A stretch of 64,000 nt of DNA from Chamaelirium japonicum (Eukaryota > Streptophyta > Magnoliopsida > Liliales > Melanthiaceae): assembly GCA_947650365.1 (NCBI GenBank), contig OX393549.1:37777098-37841097 (forward strand). Direction: 5' to 3'. A program made the position numbers and the translations under genes. How positions within the stretch are numbered: the first letter of the stretch is position 1; every line of letters starts with the position of its first letter. Under the pieces are notes generated by a model, which ran no database searches, was not told the DNA's origin, and saw nothing but the letters and a program-made list of their open reading frames with translations. This document shows, in pieces, positions 40,822 through 62,965 of this stretch.

Positions 40822-42315
40822 TTGCTCAAGGAGACACCTAGCTCCCCTCAAGGAGTGAGGAATTCCCACAGCATGTCTGTGTTCTCCAATATCCAACATA
40901 AGCCACCAAATCTGCCCAGCTATGGTCCTGCGTTAGGCCTCGCTAATTAGCAGGTCAAAGTGACAAACATCAAACCCAAAGGCCATATGATATCTTGGGA
41001 TTTAGGGTTAGTCAACTAGTAATAGAGAAACCATAGTCTAAGATGATAGTATTATAGACAAGGTCCTCTCTCTTGATTCCATCCAGTGTGTTTCTGCCTC
41101 TCTCGATGACAAGCACACCAATACTCATAACTTAGATTCAACCAATCCAATGGCAGAGATAAACCATTTCTCTTGAACGAGAATGCTAAGGTGTTACAGT
41201 CTTTGATCGGGTGTCCAATCTGATTACTGACTACGAACTTTTTGAGGTGTGTAAACCAGTGAACTCAAATCTTTTATGTACTGATCTTATCAATACACTT
41301 GAGTCACCTAAATCATACCTCAGTGGACTAGTGGTATGTATATATCCTGTACAGGGATATAGAGTTATTTGTGATAGGTGCATAACGTTTTACTAATCTT
41401 TATTCTACTGTCAACTATCATGGATTGACATGTAGAATACAACCAATTTTAACAGTATGGGTACTAATTGGGTCAATTTTTGGATGATTTTGAAGACTTT
41501 AATTTTGCATGTTTGAGTTAAGTTTGTCATTCTGGTTTATTCAGGAGCGATTGAACCTAGTAATTTTTCATTAGTGCTAATGGGTTCATATAAAGCTTGG
41601 GCCTCTTGTGTTTCTGTTAGGTCAATTAGGGACCCAACAGTGGTTTGCATATATAGACTCGTCTTCTGCAGGTTACAATGGAGAGCCATGAAGTTTGCAA
41701 CCATTTATGTCTATACATTGTTCAAAGTTGTAACCTGTGGATTGAAATAAAATGATTGCGGGCTATGGTTTTATGTGATTGATTATATTATGTGATTGTG
41801 GGATACCCTGATCGAACCCTAAAAGCCTAAAGTTAACTCATTATCATTGAGCACTTTTAATTAATTATAGAATTATGCTTATTGTTTAGTAATGCTTGGA
41901 TTTGATCATTACAACATTAAGGTGTAATCGTTGAAAATAGCTTAGGAGTGGCCAAAGCATCATAAGCCATTTCGATGAGTGATTCATAAAGAATGCATCA
42001 AGGGGTGTATTGAATCATATGACGATTGTAGTTGTGATGACCATATTCTAATTATATGATAATGGCAGTTGCATGACCCCAAAGGGAGATAATTGCCAAC
42101 ATTATGTAATTAGGATAATATGGAGATTTACGCAATAAAAACGGGGACAGTCCTTAGGCCTACGTGTATGGGATTTTTTGTCCATTTCATTATGTGATTC
42201 TCTGACTCAATCGAGAAACCTTAAAGTTTCTAAAGGACTCAGTGGAATTCAAGTAGATTATAGCCTTTTGTCTAAAGGGAGGTCTGAATTTCATTGGTTG
42301 ACTTTAACATGTTAA
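40822..42315. other. Probable leader region of the Copia relic; no gene
   Basis: No coding match. A CCCAACA near 41637 followed by TGGTTTGCA could be an LTR end with a mutated primer site, which would fit the gag start further right. Weak. Confidence 0.3.
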
Positions 42316-43615
42316 TTGTTAGATAAAGGATATTGCACCTCATATTGTTGTAGACATATTTGTTTTTTTTTTTCAACTATGTCCTTTATTAATGACCCCA
42401 CCAAACACCTTCCATTTTTGCATGTCGATAATTACTTGTATTGGAAGGGCAAGGTATTTTTGGTCTTGGGGTGTACAGATCTGGACCTAACTCTCCATAT
42501 AGATGAACCTTCGGTTATAAGAGAGAAAAGTATACTAACTGAGGTTGTATCATAGGAGTGGCGAGAGCAATCCAATCGCTTGAGTATGATGCTCATCCAG
42601 TCCCATATCAATAAGAGCATCAAGGTTACTATCCCTGAATGCAAACTGGTCAAGGACTTTACGAAGGTTATATAAGAGCAGTTTAAAAGCTCTGATAAAT
42701 CCTTGGCCAGCATCATGATGGCCAAACTATCATCCATATGGCTTACTTGAGATAAGAGTGTGCAAGAGCATATCATGTAGATGCGTGATATGACTGCTCA
42801 ACTAGAGGTTTTTAAGATCGTCATTGATGAGTGCTTCTGGTAAACTTCATTCTGAACTCATTGTCCGCATAGTACGGACAATTCAATATCTCTAACAACA
42901 CACAATAAAAATTGATCGATAAATGAACTGTTGGCCATTTGTGTTCAAGAGAAGGGGTCGGAGACTGAAGCAAGAGAAACTAGAGTGGTATCACAAGATT
43001 TCTCATAAAGGAGTACAATCCAAACCTCATAAAGCATGTCCAAAGAAGAAGCAGAGCAAAGGCACACCCATAAAGAAAGACAATGACACTCCTAAAGAAC
43101 CCAAGTGATTCTTCTGTCGGAAAAGAGGACACGTGAAGAAAGACAACTCCAAATACCATAAATAGCTTTTCAAGAGAGAAGGTAATCTCATATACCTAGT
43201 GTATTATGAATCCAATTTAGTTAATTCTCATAATAGCTCTTGGTGGGTTGATTCTGGTTCAACAATCCATATGTCCACTGTCATGCATGTAGGGGTTTCT
43301 TAGTCTAAGTGAATTAACTGATGAGAAAAAAAGTCATACATTCATGCAATAAGATAAACTCAAAAGCTGAAGGTGTGGGGGCATACATGCTTGTTCTTTA
43401 GACAAAATTTACATTGAATCTAGAGAGAACTTTTTACATTCCAACTTTTTCTAAGAATTTAATTTATGTATCAATACTAGTACCTTATGGTTTTAACTAG
43501 TGCATACCCGTGCCCGTTGGCACCAGAACGGCCGTCTTCGGCCCCCAACCGCCTTCGGCAACATCAGCAATGCAACAACCCCCATCAAAACGCATTTGGT
43601 AACCCCCCCCCCCCC

Positions 43616-43702
<87 letters not shown>

Positions 43703-44640
43703 TTTATGGTGTGGCTCACCGTCAGGCCCACCATCAAGCCCATCATCAAAAGTCTCGGGCTATACCTGTCGTGAGAGGATAAGAGGCTGATGGTGGGCTT
43801 GATTTTTTTTTTTTAAATCAAGGCAACCATCTAGTGACTGTGATGTTAGGCGAGGGTGCACGATATGGCAAGAAATCTCGACACAGGGTCGGGTGATGAG
43901 ATTATGCATCCAAAATGATGATTTTTATTGATATGGAGATTTCATTCATCAAGGTTTTCCATTAATAGACAGCGGCCCTTTAAATGTTTTTATTTTTATA
44001 TTTCTTTTTGAAATCAATGTTGTATTTTTTAATTACTGATATGAAAAGTACTTTGGTGTTGGTGCTTCATTTAATTCAAAGGAGTCGCAATTTTATTGAT
44101 CGGAGATTGGACGACCAGACAATTTAGTTTTGGCTTCTTTCATGTTGTACACACATGGAAAGGAAAAGAGACGGCCATATTTGTCTCATTGATTTCATCT
44201 CAGAGAATTTTTGAGGATGGCAAAGTTGTTATTAACGTGAACCATTATAGCATGTTTTATAGATTTTCAGTTTAAAGCTTATCTTTTCTGATAACTAAAT
44301 TTTCAGTTACCATTGGCTCTGGTTCATTGATAGAAGGCTTGCAATGCCCATTGATGACTTTGGATAAATGTCTCTCTACACTATGGTACAAGAGATTAGC
44401 TTACATCTCCATTGAGCGCCTAAAGAGATTAGTAAAGGATAGAGTTCTAAAAACTCTTGACTTCACACTAATTTTGGAATTGTGTAGATTGCATAAATGG
44501 AAAACATACTAACAAGTCCATTATGGGTGCCACGGAGAATAATGAGAAATTGAGTATCATATAAATCGTTCTCTGTTGACTTTTTAGTACACCATGTTTG
44601 AATGATCAACGATATTTAATTACCTTTATCAATAGTCATA
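42316..44640 (+). pseudogene. Copia gag-protease-integrase relic split by a Helitron
   Basis: Gag begins around 42379 (MSFINDPTKHLPFL, DNYLYWKGKVFLVLGCTDLD). A damaged zinc knuckle follows at about 43108-43150; its first and last cysteines are lost. Next is the protease region WWVDSGSTIHMS near 43247. After a Helitron (43497-44263), the GAG-pre-integrase domain resumes (LWYKRLAYISIERLKRLVKD, about 44376). It fades into integrase-like sequence by about 44640, where a (TACA)n tract and a hairpin element cut it off. Many stops make it inactive. Confidence 0.75.
43497..44263 (-). mobile_element. Non-autonomous Helitron inserted in the Copia relic
   Basis: 767 bp on the minus strand. The 3' terminus has a hairpin GTGCC-AACG-GGCAC, then nine bases and CTAG next to host T. 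The 5' terminus begins TCTATAAAACATGC next to host A. Removing it would bring the interrupted Copia frame together at an A/T junction, the expected Helitron target. It contains a (CT)n run at about 43618-43700 following a C-rich run. No Rep/helicase is present. Confidence 0.65.
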
Positions 44641-44729
44641 CATGACACACACACATACATACATACATATACATACATACATACATACATACATACACAC
44701 ATACATACATACATACATACATACATACA
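44641..44729. repeat. (TACA)n tetranucleotide microsatellite
   Basis: CACACACA followed by about 18 TACA units with minor variants. It forms the left border of the hairpin element at 44730. Confidence 0.9.
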
Positions 44730-45406
44730 AAAATTTTAAAAAAAACCAATTAAGGTTTACAGCTGTCACTGTTCTGCTGTCTCTCTCCCTTTCTTCACAC
44801 ATTCGACCCGGAGCCCCTCCGGTGAAGACCCGACCCCCACCGGTGAAGACCTGACCTCCTCCGGTGACCCCCGTCCCCCCTCGGCAGCAGCCCGACCCCC
44901 TCCGGTGCGGACCCGGCCTCCTCCGACGACCCCCGTTCCCCTCCGGCGACCCCCGACCAACTTCGGCCACCCCGTCACCCTCCGGCAGCCCATTGACGCC
45001 CTCCGACAGCCCCCCGACCCCCCGGAAGCTTCGGCAGCCCCCTCCGGTACACCCCCGACCTCCCGGCGTCGATTGCAGCACCGGCAGATCCACCGGGGTG
45101 GTCGGGGGGCTGTCGAAGGGCGTCAATGGGCTGCCGGAGGGTGACGGGGTGGCCGGTGTTGGTCGGGGTTCGCCGGAGGGGAACGGGGGTCGTCGGAGGA
45201 GGTCGGGTCCACACCGGAGGGGGTCGGGCTGCTGCCGAGGGGGGGACGGGTCGAGTGTGTGAAGAGAGGGAGAGAGACAGCAGAACAGTGACAGTTGTAA
45301 ACCTTAATTGGTTTTTTTTTAAATTTTTGGACGGTTCGATCGTTACAATCGGACGGCTACGGGTGACAGCCCATTTGAACAAATGGGCTGTCAGCTCATA
45401 CCCCGT
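44730..45406. mobile_element. Hairpin element of the ATACGGG family with a GC-rich payload (truncated left end)
   Basis: Two inverted arms (left from ACCAATTAAGGTTTACAGCT, right TGTAAACCTTAATTGGTTTT) enclose about 500 bp of CCGGTGAAGACCCGAC-type GC-rich repeats that are themselves inverted about 45065. The right tip, GGACGGCTACGGGTGACAGC to CTCATACCCCGTATT, matches the ends of the elements at 45861 and 47005. The left tip is missing. The long proline- and glycine-rich frames are palindrome shadows. Confidence 0.7.
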
Positions 45407-45408
45407 AT

Positions 45409-45494
<86 letters not shown>

Positions 45495-45497
<3 letters not shown>

Positions 45498-45831
45498 GTG
45501 ATACATTGCGGCCGGCTAACGTGCGGCCACCCCCTTCGGGGATATTTTTGAAATTTTTTTTTGGGGATTGATCACCCACCCTTGGATTGGACACAAAAAA
45601 AATTTCAGCTCGATCCAAGACTTGTAGGCCGTCCAACTGTGTGGATCTTTTATCGGTCGTTCATTTTTTTCGCCATTTTGATCAACACATTTCGACGGCC
45701 TACAGGTTTTGGATCGGGATGAAATTTTTTGTGTGTCCAATCCAAGGGTAGGTGATCAATCCCCAAAAAAATAAATTCTGAAAATACCCCCGAAGGGAGT
45801 GCCGCACGTTACCGGCCGCAATGTATCACTA
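45495..45831. mobile_element. TA-bounded hairpin with GTGATACATTGCGGCCGG ends
   Basis: 337 bp. Ends are GTAGTGATACATTGCGGCCG and CGGCCGCAATGTATCACTA. Each arm has CCCCTTCGGGG or CCCCCGAAGGG and a block TTGGATTGGACACA facing TGTGTCCAATCCAA. Bounded by (TA)n at 45436-45494 and a short TA run at 45832-45844. Confidence 0.8.
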
Positions 45832-45860
45832 TTATATATATATAGAGAGAGAGAGAGAGA

Positions 45861-46984
<1,124 letters not shown>

Positions 46985-47004
46985 ATATATATATATATAT
47001 ATAT

Positions 47005-47525
47005 AGAATATGGGGTATGAGCTGATAGCCCATTTGCTCAAATGGGCTGTCACTGGCAGCCGTCCGATCGCTTAGATCAGACCGTCCAAAAATTAAAAAA
47101 CAAAAAGTTGACAGTTGTTCTCTCTATCTCTCTCGATCTCGAGCAGCAGCAGCCACCGACCCACCGCCCACCCGACATCCGGCCCGGCTCCCTCCCTCCG
47201 GCTCCGGCTCCCCCTAGCCCCACCGAACACCAAGCTGGAAGAGGCAACGCCACCGGCGGAGAACTCCCGGCAACAACCGTCGTCGATGGTCTTTGAATCG
47301 GCGCTCCTTAGCCGGCAGCCCGACATCCCAGCGCAGTTCGTATGGCCCGAGGAGGACAAGCTGACCCCCGACGCGCACGAGGAGCTGGCGGTCCCCCTGA
47401 TCGACCTCCGCGGATTCCTGTCGGGGTAGCCCGGCGCGGCGGAGCTGGTCTCCAGGCTCGTCGGCGACGCAAACCCGACTAGACACGACACAAACCCGAC
47501 ACGACCCAACCCATTGCCACCCCTA
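47005..47525 (+). mobile_element. One-ended ATACGGG-family element carrying a GA20-oxidase fragment
   Basis: The left end GAATATGGGGTATGAGCTGA, GGGCTGTCACTGGCAGCCGT and CCGATCG boxes match the elements at 45861 and 44730. After about 150 bp, a GC-rich coding-like segment begins. No inverted right end was found. Sequence at 47476-47525 (GACACGACCCAACCCATTGC) resembles a hAT-MITE end, so the right side may have been replaced. Confidence 0.55.
47286..47475 (+). pseudogene. Gibberellin 20-oxidase N-terminal gene fragment
   Basis: From the ATG the frame reads MVFESALLSRQPDIPAQFVW, then PEEDKLTPDAHEELAVPLID and LRGFLSG. A TAG stop at 47427 is followed in the same frame by PGAAELVSRLVGDA. The FVWP motif and the LAVPLIDL stretch are characteristic of GA20-oxidases, which oxidise GA12/GA53 in gibberellin synthesis. 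Only about 60 of the expected 370 or so residues are present and the catalytic iron and oxoglutarate region is absent. This is a fragment, not a gene. High GC against AT-rich surroundings supports capture. Confidence 0.7.
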
Positions 47526-48179
47526 GCCCTGACTAACCCCATGGCCCGTTCTGGACCATTTTACACCACTAATGGGTGGGCATGTCATGTAACTCCCATC
47601 CTGACAATGTTTTGGTTTGAGGTCAAATCCATCGCGAAAAGACACTTTAATATTAAACCCTTGTTGGCCTATTCAACCCCCTATCAAATGACTAAAATGC
47701 TCCTTTCATTACCCCTCTGTAGCAACCAAATTTATACTCTGCTATAGTGATTTTGGAATATCAATTCGGACAATAGAGTAACAATTCGATCGCTACTCCC
47801 AAATCACTGTAGTTGCTATAGTGAAATCACTGTAGCAACCGTATTGATACTCTGCTACCCGAATTGATACTCCTACAATAATTTTGGAGTATCAATTTGA
47901 TTGCTACAATGGAATCAATGCAACTGCACCATTGAAATAACTATAGCAAACCGGAGGACCTTTCAGGGGAAGAGCATCCCTACGGAGAGTGTCATCTCCA
48001 ATATCAAATCCATGATCCACCTTTGGGCGTGTAATGCCGTGGCAGGACCTCGGGTTTTCCTTCTTGATCTTTGTAACTGAGGTAGTCAGGTTGACTTGTA
48101 CATTCCTTTTCTCTATTAATAAACCGGTAGGGGTCTAGGCCGAACCCCCCCCCCCATTCTCAGAGACGGACTCAAAAAA
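47526..48179 (+). mobile_element. AT-rich spacer and a 5'-truncated LINE insertion (47954-48179)
   Basis: 47726-47933 is an array of CTGTAGCAA and CTATAGTGA words. At 47954-48179 a short LINE 3' segment (plus strand, SVISNIKSMIHLW then LDLCN and a 3' tail ending in a short A run) is bracketed by a perfect 20-bp direct repeat at 47934-47953 and 48180-48199, starting GAAATAACTATAG. This is the target duplication made by LINE reverse transcription. The insertion is only 226 bp. Confidence 0.7.
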
Positions 48180-48199
48180 GAAATAACTATAGCAAACCG

Positions 48200-48940
48200 A
48201 ATGGATAATCTATTGCCCCGAGTTAATACTCCAGAATAATTACTGCTACAGCGAAATCACTACTACAGCTACAATGTTCTGGGTCTACTATTGGGATTTC
48301 ATTGTACAACACATGTTGAGAAAAAAAAAAACTATTCAACGATTCGTTCTCATTGTTCAACCGCTATGCTACAGGGATAAAATGATCCTTTAAAAAAAAA
48401 AGGAGTGGGAGGGATTTAATTATACACAAAAGATGGAGGGATTTATCAAACTATAAAGATAGTTAGAGCGGCCTTAGACTAATAACCCTCAAACTTTACC
48501 CCCAAGCTCTTACCCATTCATTCACACATAATGATCCATCGCGATCACAGCCGTCCGTTTCATCCAGCGCCGACCAAGGAATCACACCAGCCCAGAGAGG
48601 CAGACAAAAGGACGCCGTGATTGGATGCCACATCATTCTTTGTAAACGAATTGGTAAAAGCTATCGATATTAATAACATTTCTCAAAAAAATTAAAAAAT
48701 CACCCTCAAAGATTCATTCTCTTCAAAAGGCAAATCAATATGGGAAAATTCTCCTCTGAACGGGATTTACAAATTATTATTTCTTTTTGGTCCAAGATCA
48801 TATATAATTTAATTTATTCCCCTTTGTCACTGACCGTAAATACTTCAGTGGGAGCCGCTGGATGCACTTTGGCTGCATCGCACCTGGTCCACCGCTTTGC
48901 GGGCGATCAGACGGTGGGGCCGTCCGCATAGAAGTTCTGC
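48200..48940. other. 3' flank of trehalase; no gene
   Basis: AT-rich sequence with further ACTATAGCA-like words to about 48290. The trehalase 3' untranslated region should occupy the right part. No polyadenylation site was assigned. Confidence 0.35.
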
Positions 48941-59302
<10,362 letters not shown>

Positions 59303-59426
59303 CTGCATAACGTTCCAGAATGTTCAAACTTAAGTTAAATATGGGACTGCGGAGCTTTAAAAAGTGATTGCACAATGTGTGATATTGTGAACCCATAATA
59401 ACTAAACACCGTAACCAAATGAAATT

Positions 59427-60713
59427 TACAGAAAAAATGGTTGGGATGAGGAGTCATTGCTTCCTTCAAGTTCTTGGAAGGTATTTTTTTGATGCTGTCA
59501 TGGATCGATATATTTTCATACAACAAAATTGAACAATGAGAAATAAGATACTTTTTTCTGGAAGTCATTGCTCCGTTCTTTTCGGGAGAAAAAGATCCCC
59601 CAGTAACTTAATTTCCTAGCAACAGATTACACATGCAATTGATAAAACCGGGGAAAAATTTTCTGTTGTTCTTTTGAACTAGAGAATTCTAACACTTTTT
59701 CCTGGGACATAAATTTCCAGTGTTCTTTTCAACCCAGGAACAGTTAACATATGAAAATTTGTTATCCTTTTATGAAAAATATGGCACAGTACATTTCCCC
59801 CATGACATATACAATATTTTTTCTCCTTTAAGATAATTTATTTTTAAGAAAATTAATAAAAGTACAAATATTTGGAACTTGGGGCATCTTTTATGCAGCA
59901 ACATTAAGTCCATGACAATATGAAATGTCACACATTATTATGTAGAAGCTCATAGAGAGAGAAGGCCTTTCCTTAGTGTTAAGTGTTAACCTAGGAGCTA
60001 GAAAGAGCTATCAAGATGGAAGATCATACATATAATCACTTCTATTAAGAAAGGAGGACAGAAAGCCAAAATTCTAGCAGATTTGCCAGAGCAGCACACA
60101 TACAGATAGCGACAGAAAGGGGAGTCACCGACCGGAGGCGCACAGGACAGCCAGAGGCAATGCCGGTTGAGATGAAATATGGGTGGGGGTGCCGGTCGTG
60201 TGGTGCATGGCTGCCGGAGGCGCACAAGGCGGATGGAGGTGCGAGGGAAGATCTGCCACAGGCCTATAGAACGCACACACCACACACACAGAGTTTTCTT
60301 ACCTGGTGTTCTCGGACCCTAGCATGGGAAACAGAGACGAGGAGGAGACCCACGAAAAAGAGACGAGAAGATAAACGTGTAAGGATGTTCTCGCATCTTT
60401 TGTTTTTTCCCTAGCCCTCGTCACTTTAAAATCACCTCTCTTTTGTTGGGGAATAATTTTTCCATAAAACTAGTTAAATAAATTCATTTGGAAACCGATT
60501 TCTCATCAATACGGCCAAAAGAACAACAAACAAAGTTTAATTTCCTAGGAAATATATCTTCCCAAATGTTTTCTCGTGAAAAGAATGGAACCTTATAGAA
60601 AAAATGGTCGGGATGAGGAGTCATTGCTTTCTTCAAGTTCTTGGAAGTTTTTTTTTTATGTTGTCATGGATCGATATATTTTCAGACAACAAAATTGAAC
60701 AATGTAAAATAAA
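59427..60713. repeat. Direct repeats of about 120 bp flanking a terminal-repeat element
   Basis: Copies at about 59427-59550 and 60594-60713 share AAAAAATGGTTGGGATGAGG (GTCGGG in the second) through CATGGATCGATATATTTTCA to ACAAAATTGAACAATG. They lie directly either side of the element at 59570-60591. This is far too long to be a normal target duplication and indicates a local duplication. Confidence 0.7.
59570..60591. mobile_element. Terminal-repeat element with GC-rich centre
   Basis: Ends GCTCCGTTCTTTTCGGGAGA and TCTCGTGAAAAGAATGGAAC are imperfectly inverted and resemble the tips of the MITE at 30935. Subterminal TTAATTTCCTAG is also inverted. The centre (about 60110-60260) is GC-rich, with a CCGGAGGCGCACA word twice. 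No protein was recognised in it. Confidence 0.55.
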
Positions 60714-62490
60714 CAAAGTGCTTAAAGAATTGCTACTTTGATATGCTTCGAAAAGTTTCTTTCTCTGTTTTTTGATAAGTGCTCTTACGATTGACAAATA
60801 TTTGTCAATGAAGGAAAATAATCGAATAGAAGGAACATTAGATATAATTCACCACAAAACAACTTCCATTAAGAATACCATAATCATCAAGCCTTGTCCA
60901 CCTATTTGGGGTCGGCTTCATGAATCCTTCTACGCCAGTCATTCCTCTTTAAAGGCTATCTCTGTTTGTCGCCAAGTTTTTCTACATCTTAACTTCCATC
61001 AAGAATGTAATGTCAACAAATCCACTCTTGCATGCCACATCCCGGCTTGTCCCCATAAGTACAATTAAATAACCCATATTGTGCCACAATCTTACATGAA
61101 CGAATTAAGTTTATGAAAGCTGGGAGAATATGGATGCAAATTCCAAAATTTTAGCAAAAACCATATGCCAACTCCACTTTGATCTTTTAGCCCCTTATAC
61201 TAAAGAAATAAGCATTTTACATGAGGATGACACACTTGGGAAAGAAAAGGACTTAAACTGGGTGGTGATTGGTGAGCTAAGCTAATGGAAGTTGTGTTAC
61301 CTGGAACTGCAGGGTCGATGCTGGTTGAGGTAAAACAAGTGGTGACCTGCATACTCCTCAAAGTGCTAAAAGTGCTTGTGGTGAACAGAGCTTAGTTATT
61401 GCTCTAGGGCATGTAGAATGACAATTTGTATTATACTGCGCGGAAAGTAGGGACATATTAAATGGCTCAACTTTTCATAGGCGCAGCCGTGTTCAAAAAT
61501 CTATGAAGGTTTGTATCAATCATTTTTGTTGGAACATGGACATCCTCTATATTGGCGAGTACCTTAGAGAATGCTCCCTACCTATGGTAGTCTTACCAGG
61601 ATTGAAATCTAACCAAACAACATATGTTACTAAATATTGATAACGGCAATAGGACCAAAATGAATTCAGATGACACCATAGTACGCCCAAGAATAATATG
61701 GAGGAATTCAAAAGTTTAGCACAACTTGATGATATAATTTTTGGAATGAAAATGGGACTTGAGTAGTAGTCAAAGACAGCAAGCAATACTTGTACTATAT
61801 AAAGGGGCCTATGGCCACAATATTTCATCAAGTAAATCTTATTTGTAGCATTCTTTATCCGTTGTTGCTTTGGTGACATGCGTCGATATTATTTGGAATG
61901 TATTCCTCAGTGTGATGCCTATTAAGGTGTAATGTCTTAATACCAGGCTACATGTGAGACACTTTTATCTTTTATCGTAATCTCTCATTTCTTGTTACCT
62001 TCTTGAATTTCTGCATCAATATTTTTAATTTTTGCATAGATATTAGTTCATACTTGTAGCTTTTTGTTAATCATCCATTAGCTAAGATCCACCACACAAA
62101 ATATCACGTAAGCCTTCCCAACCTAAAATTTCTGCTACACATTTTTAATTCCAGCAAGCATATCTTTCATTAATTCATTCATGGATTCTCACCAGATCAC
62201 AAAACCTTTTATATTCTCATCCTCCTTGATAGTAGGCTTCCTATAGTCAACTTTTTAATCATTTTTGTCAACTTTCTAGTGTTGTTTCAGACCAATTTCG
62301 AATCTGATCTCCCTTCCTTAACTCTAGAATATTTCAAATCTCACCCAAGGTCTCAAGTCCACTAAAGTCCATTTATCTCATGCATGGATGCACCTTGATG
62401 CACAATGGACTTGCATCAAAATATAAATCTGGTTTGTGTTGCTTCACACAGATTGAGGACTTTCGCCATGTTACTTGACTAGTTTCATTT
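60714..62490. other. Sequence upstream of the visible trehalase exons: no gene recognised
   Basis: Short frames only. About 60885-60930 has a CATCAAGCCTTGTCC then TTTGGGGTCGGCTTCATGAA block, typical of a plant RTE or SINE tail and also present near 31366. No missing trehalase exon was found here. Confidence 0.4.
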
Positions 62491-62497
62491 TCAAGTC

Positions 62498-62965
62498 AAT
62501 TATGATTCCCATGAGTAGCTTGCACTTGTGCATGAATTTGGTAATGGGGCTGATCAACACGTAGGATCGGATTTTTGTTTTGCTTGATCTAAGGCACCAA
62601 TGTGCATGTTTAAGGGTGGAGAATAGAGTCATCTATCCTCAAGTTTAGTGAGAGTTGCAAGCTTTCAGTGGTATATTTCCATATTATCTCTTGTGGTTGT
62701 GTCCCAACCCCTTTTTCATGCAGTCAATTATGATTCCCATGAGTAGCTTGAACTTGTGCACAAATCTGGTGACAATTTCAAGATTTTTTGGGGATGATCA
62801 ATACGTAGGATCCGATTTTGGTTTTGCTTGATCTAATGCACCGATGTGCATGTTGAAGGGTGGAGAGTAGAATATTTTATCATCAAGTTTAGTGAGAGTT
62901 TGAAGTTTTCTGTGGAAGATTTCAACATTATCTCTTGTGGGTGGGTGACTCCGACCCACATTTTT
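62498..62965. repeat. Tandem duplication of about 225 bp
   Basis: Copies at about 62498-62720 and 62727-62965. Shared landmarks are CAATTATGATTCCCATGAGT, TTGTTTTGCTTGATCTAA (TTGGTTTTGC in the second), GCATGTT-AAGGGTGGAGA, CAAGTTTAGTGAGAGTT and ATTATCTCTTGTGG. Confidence 0.7.

Noticed and set aside
47115..47429. A functional GA20-oxidase gene
   Set aside because: An in-frame stop follows about 48 residues after the presumed start, and the catalytic domain is absent.
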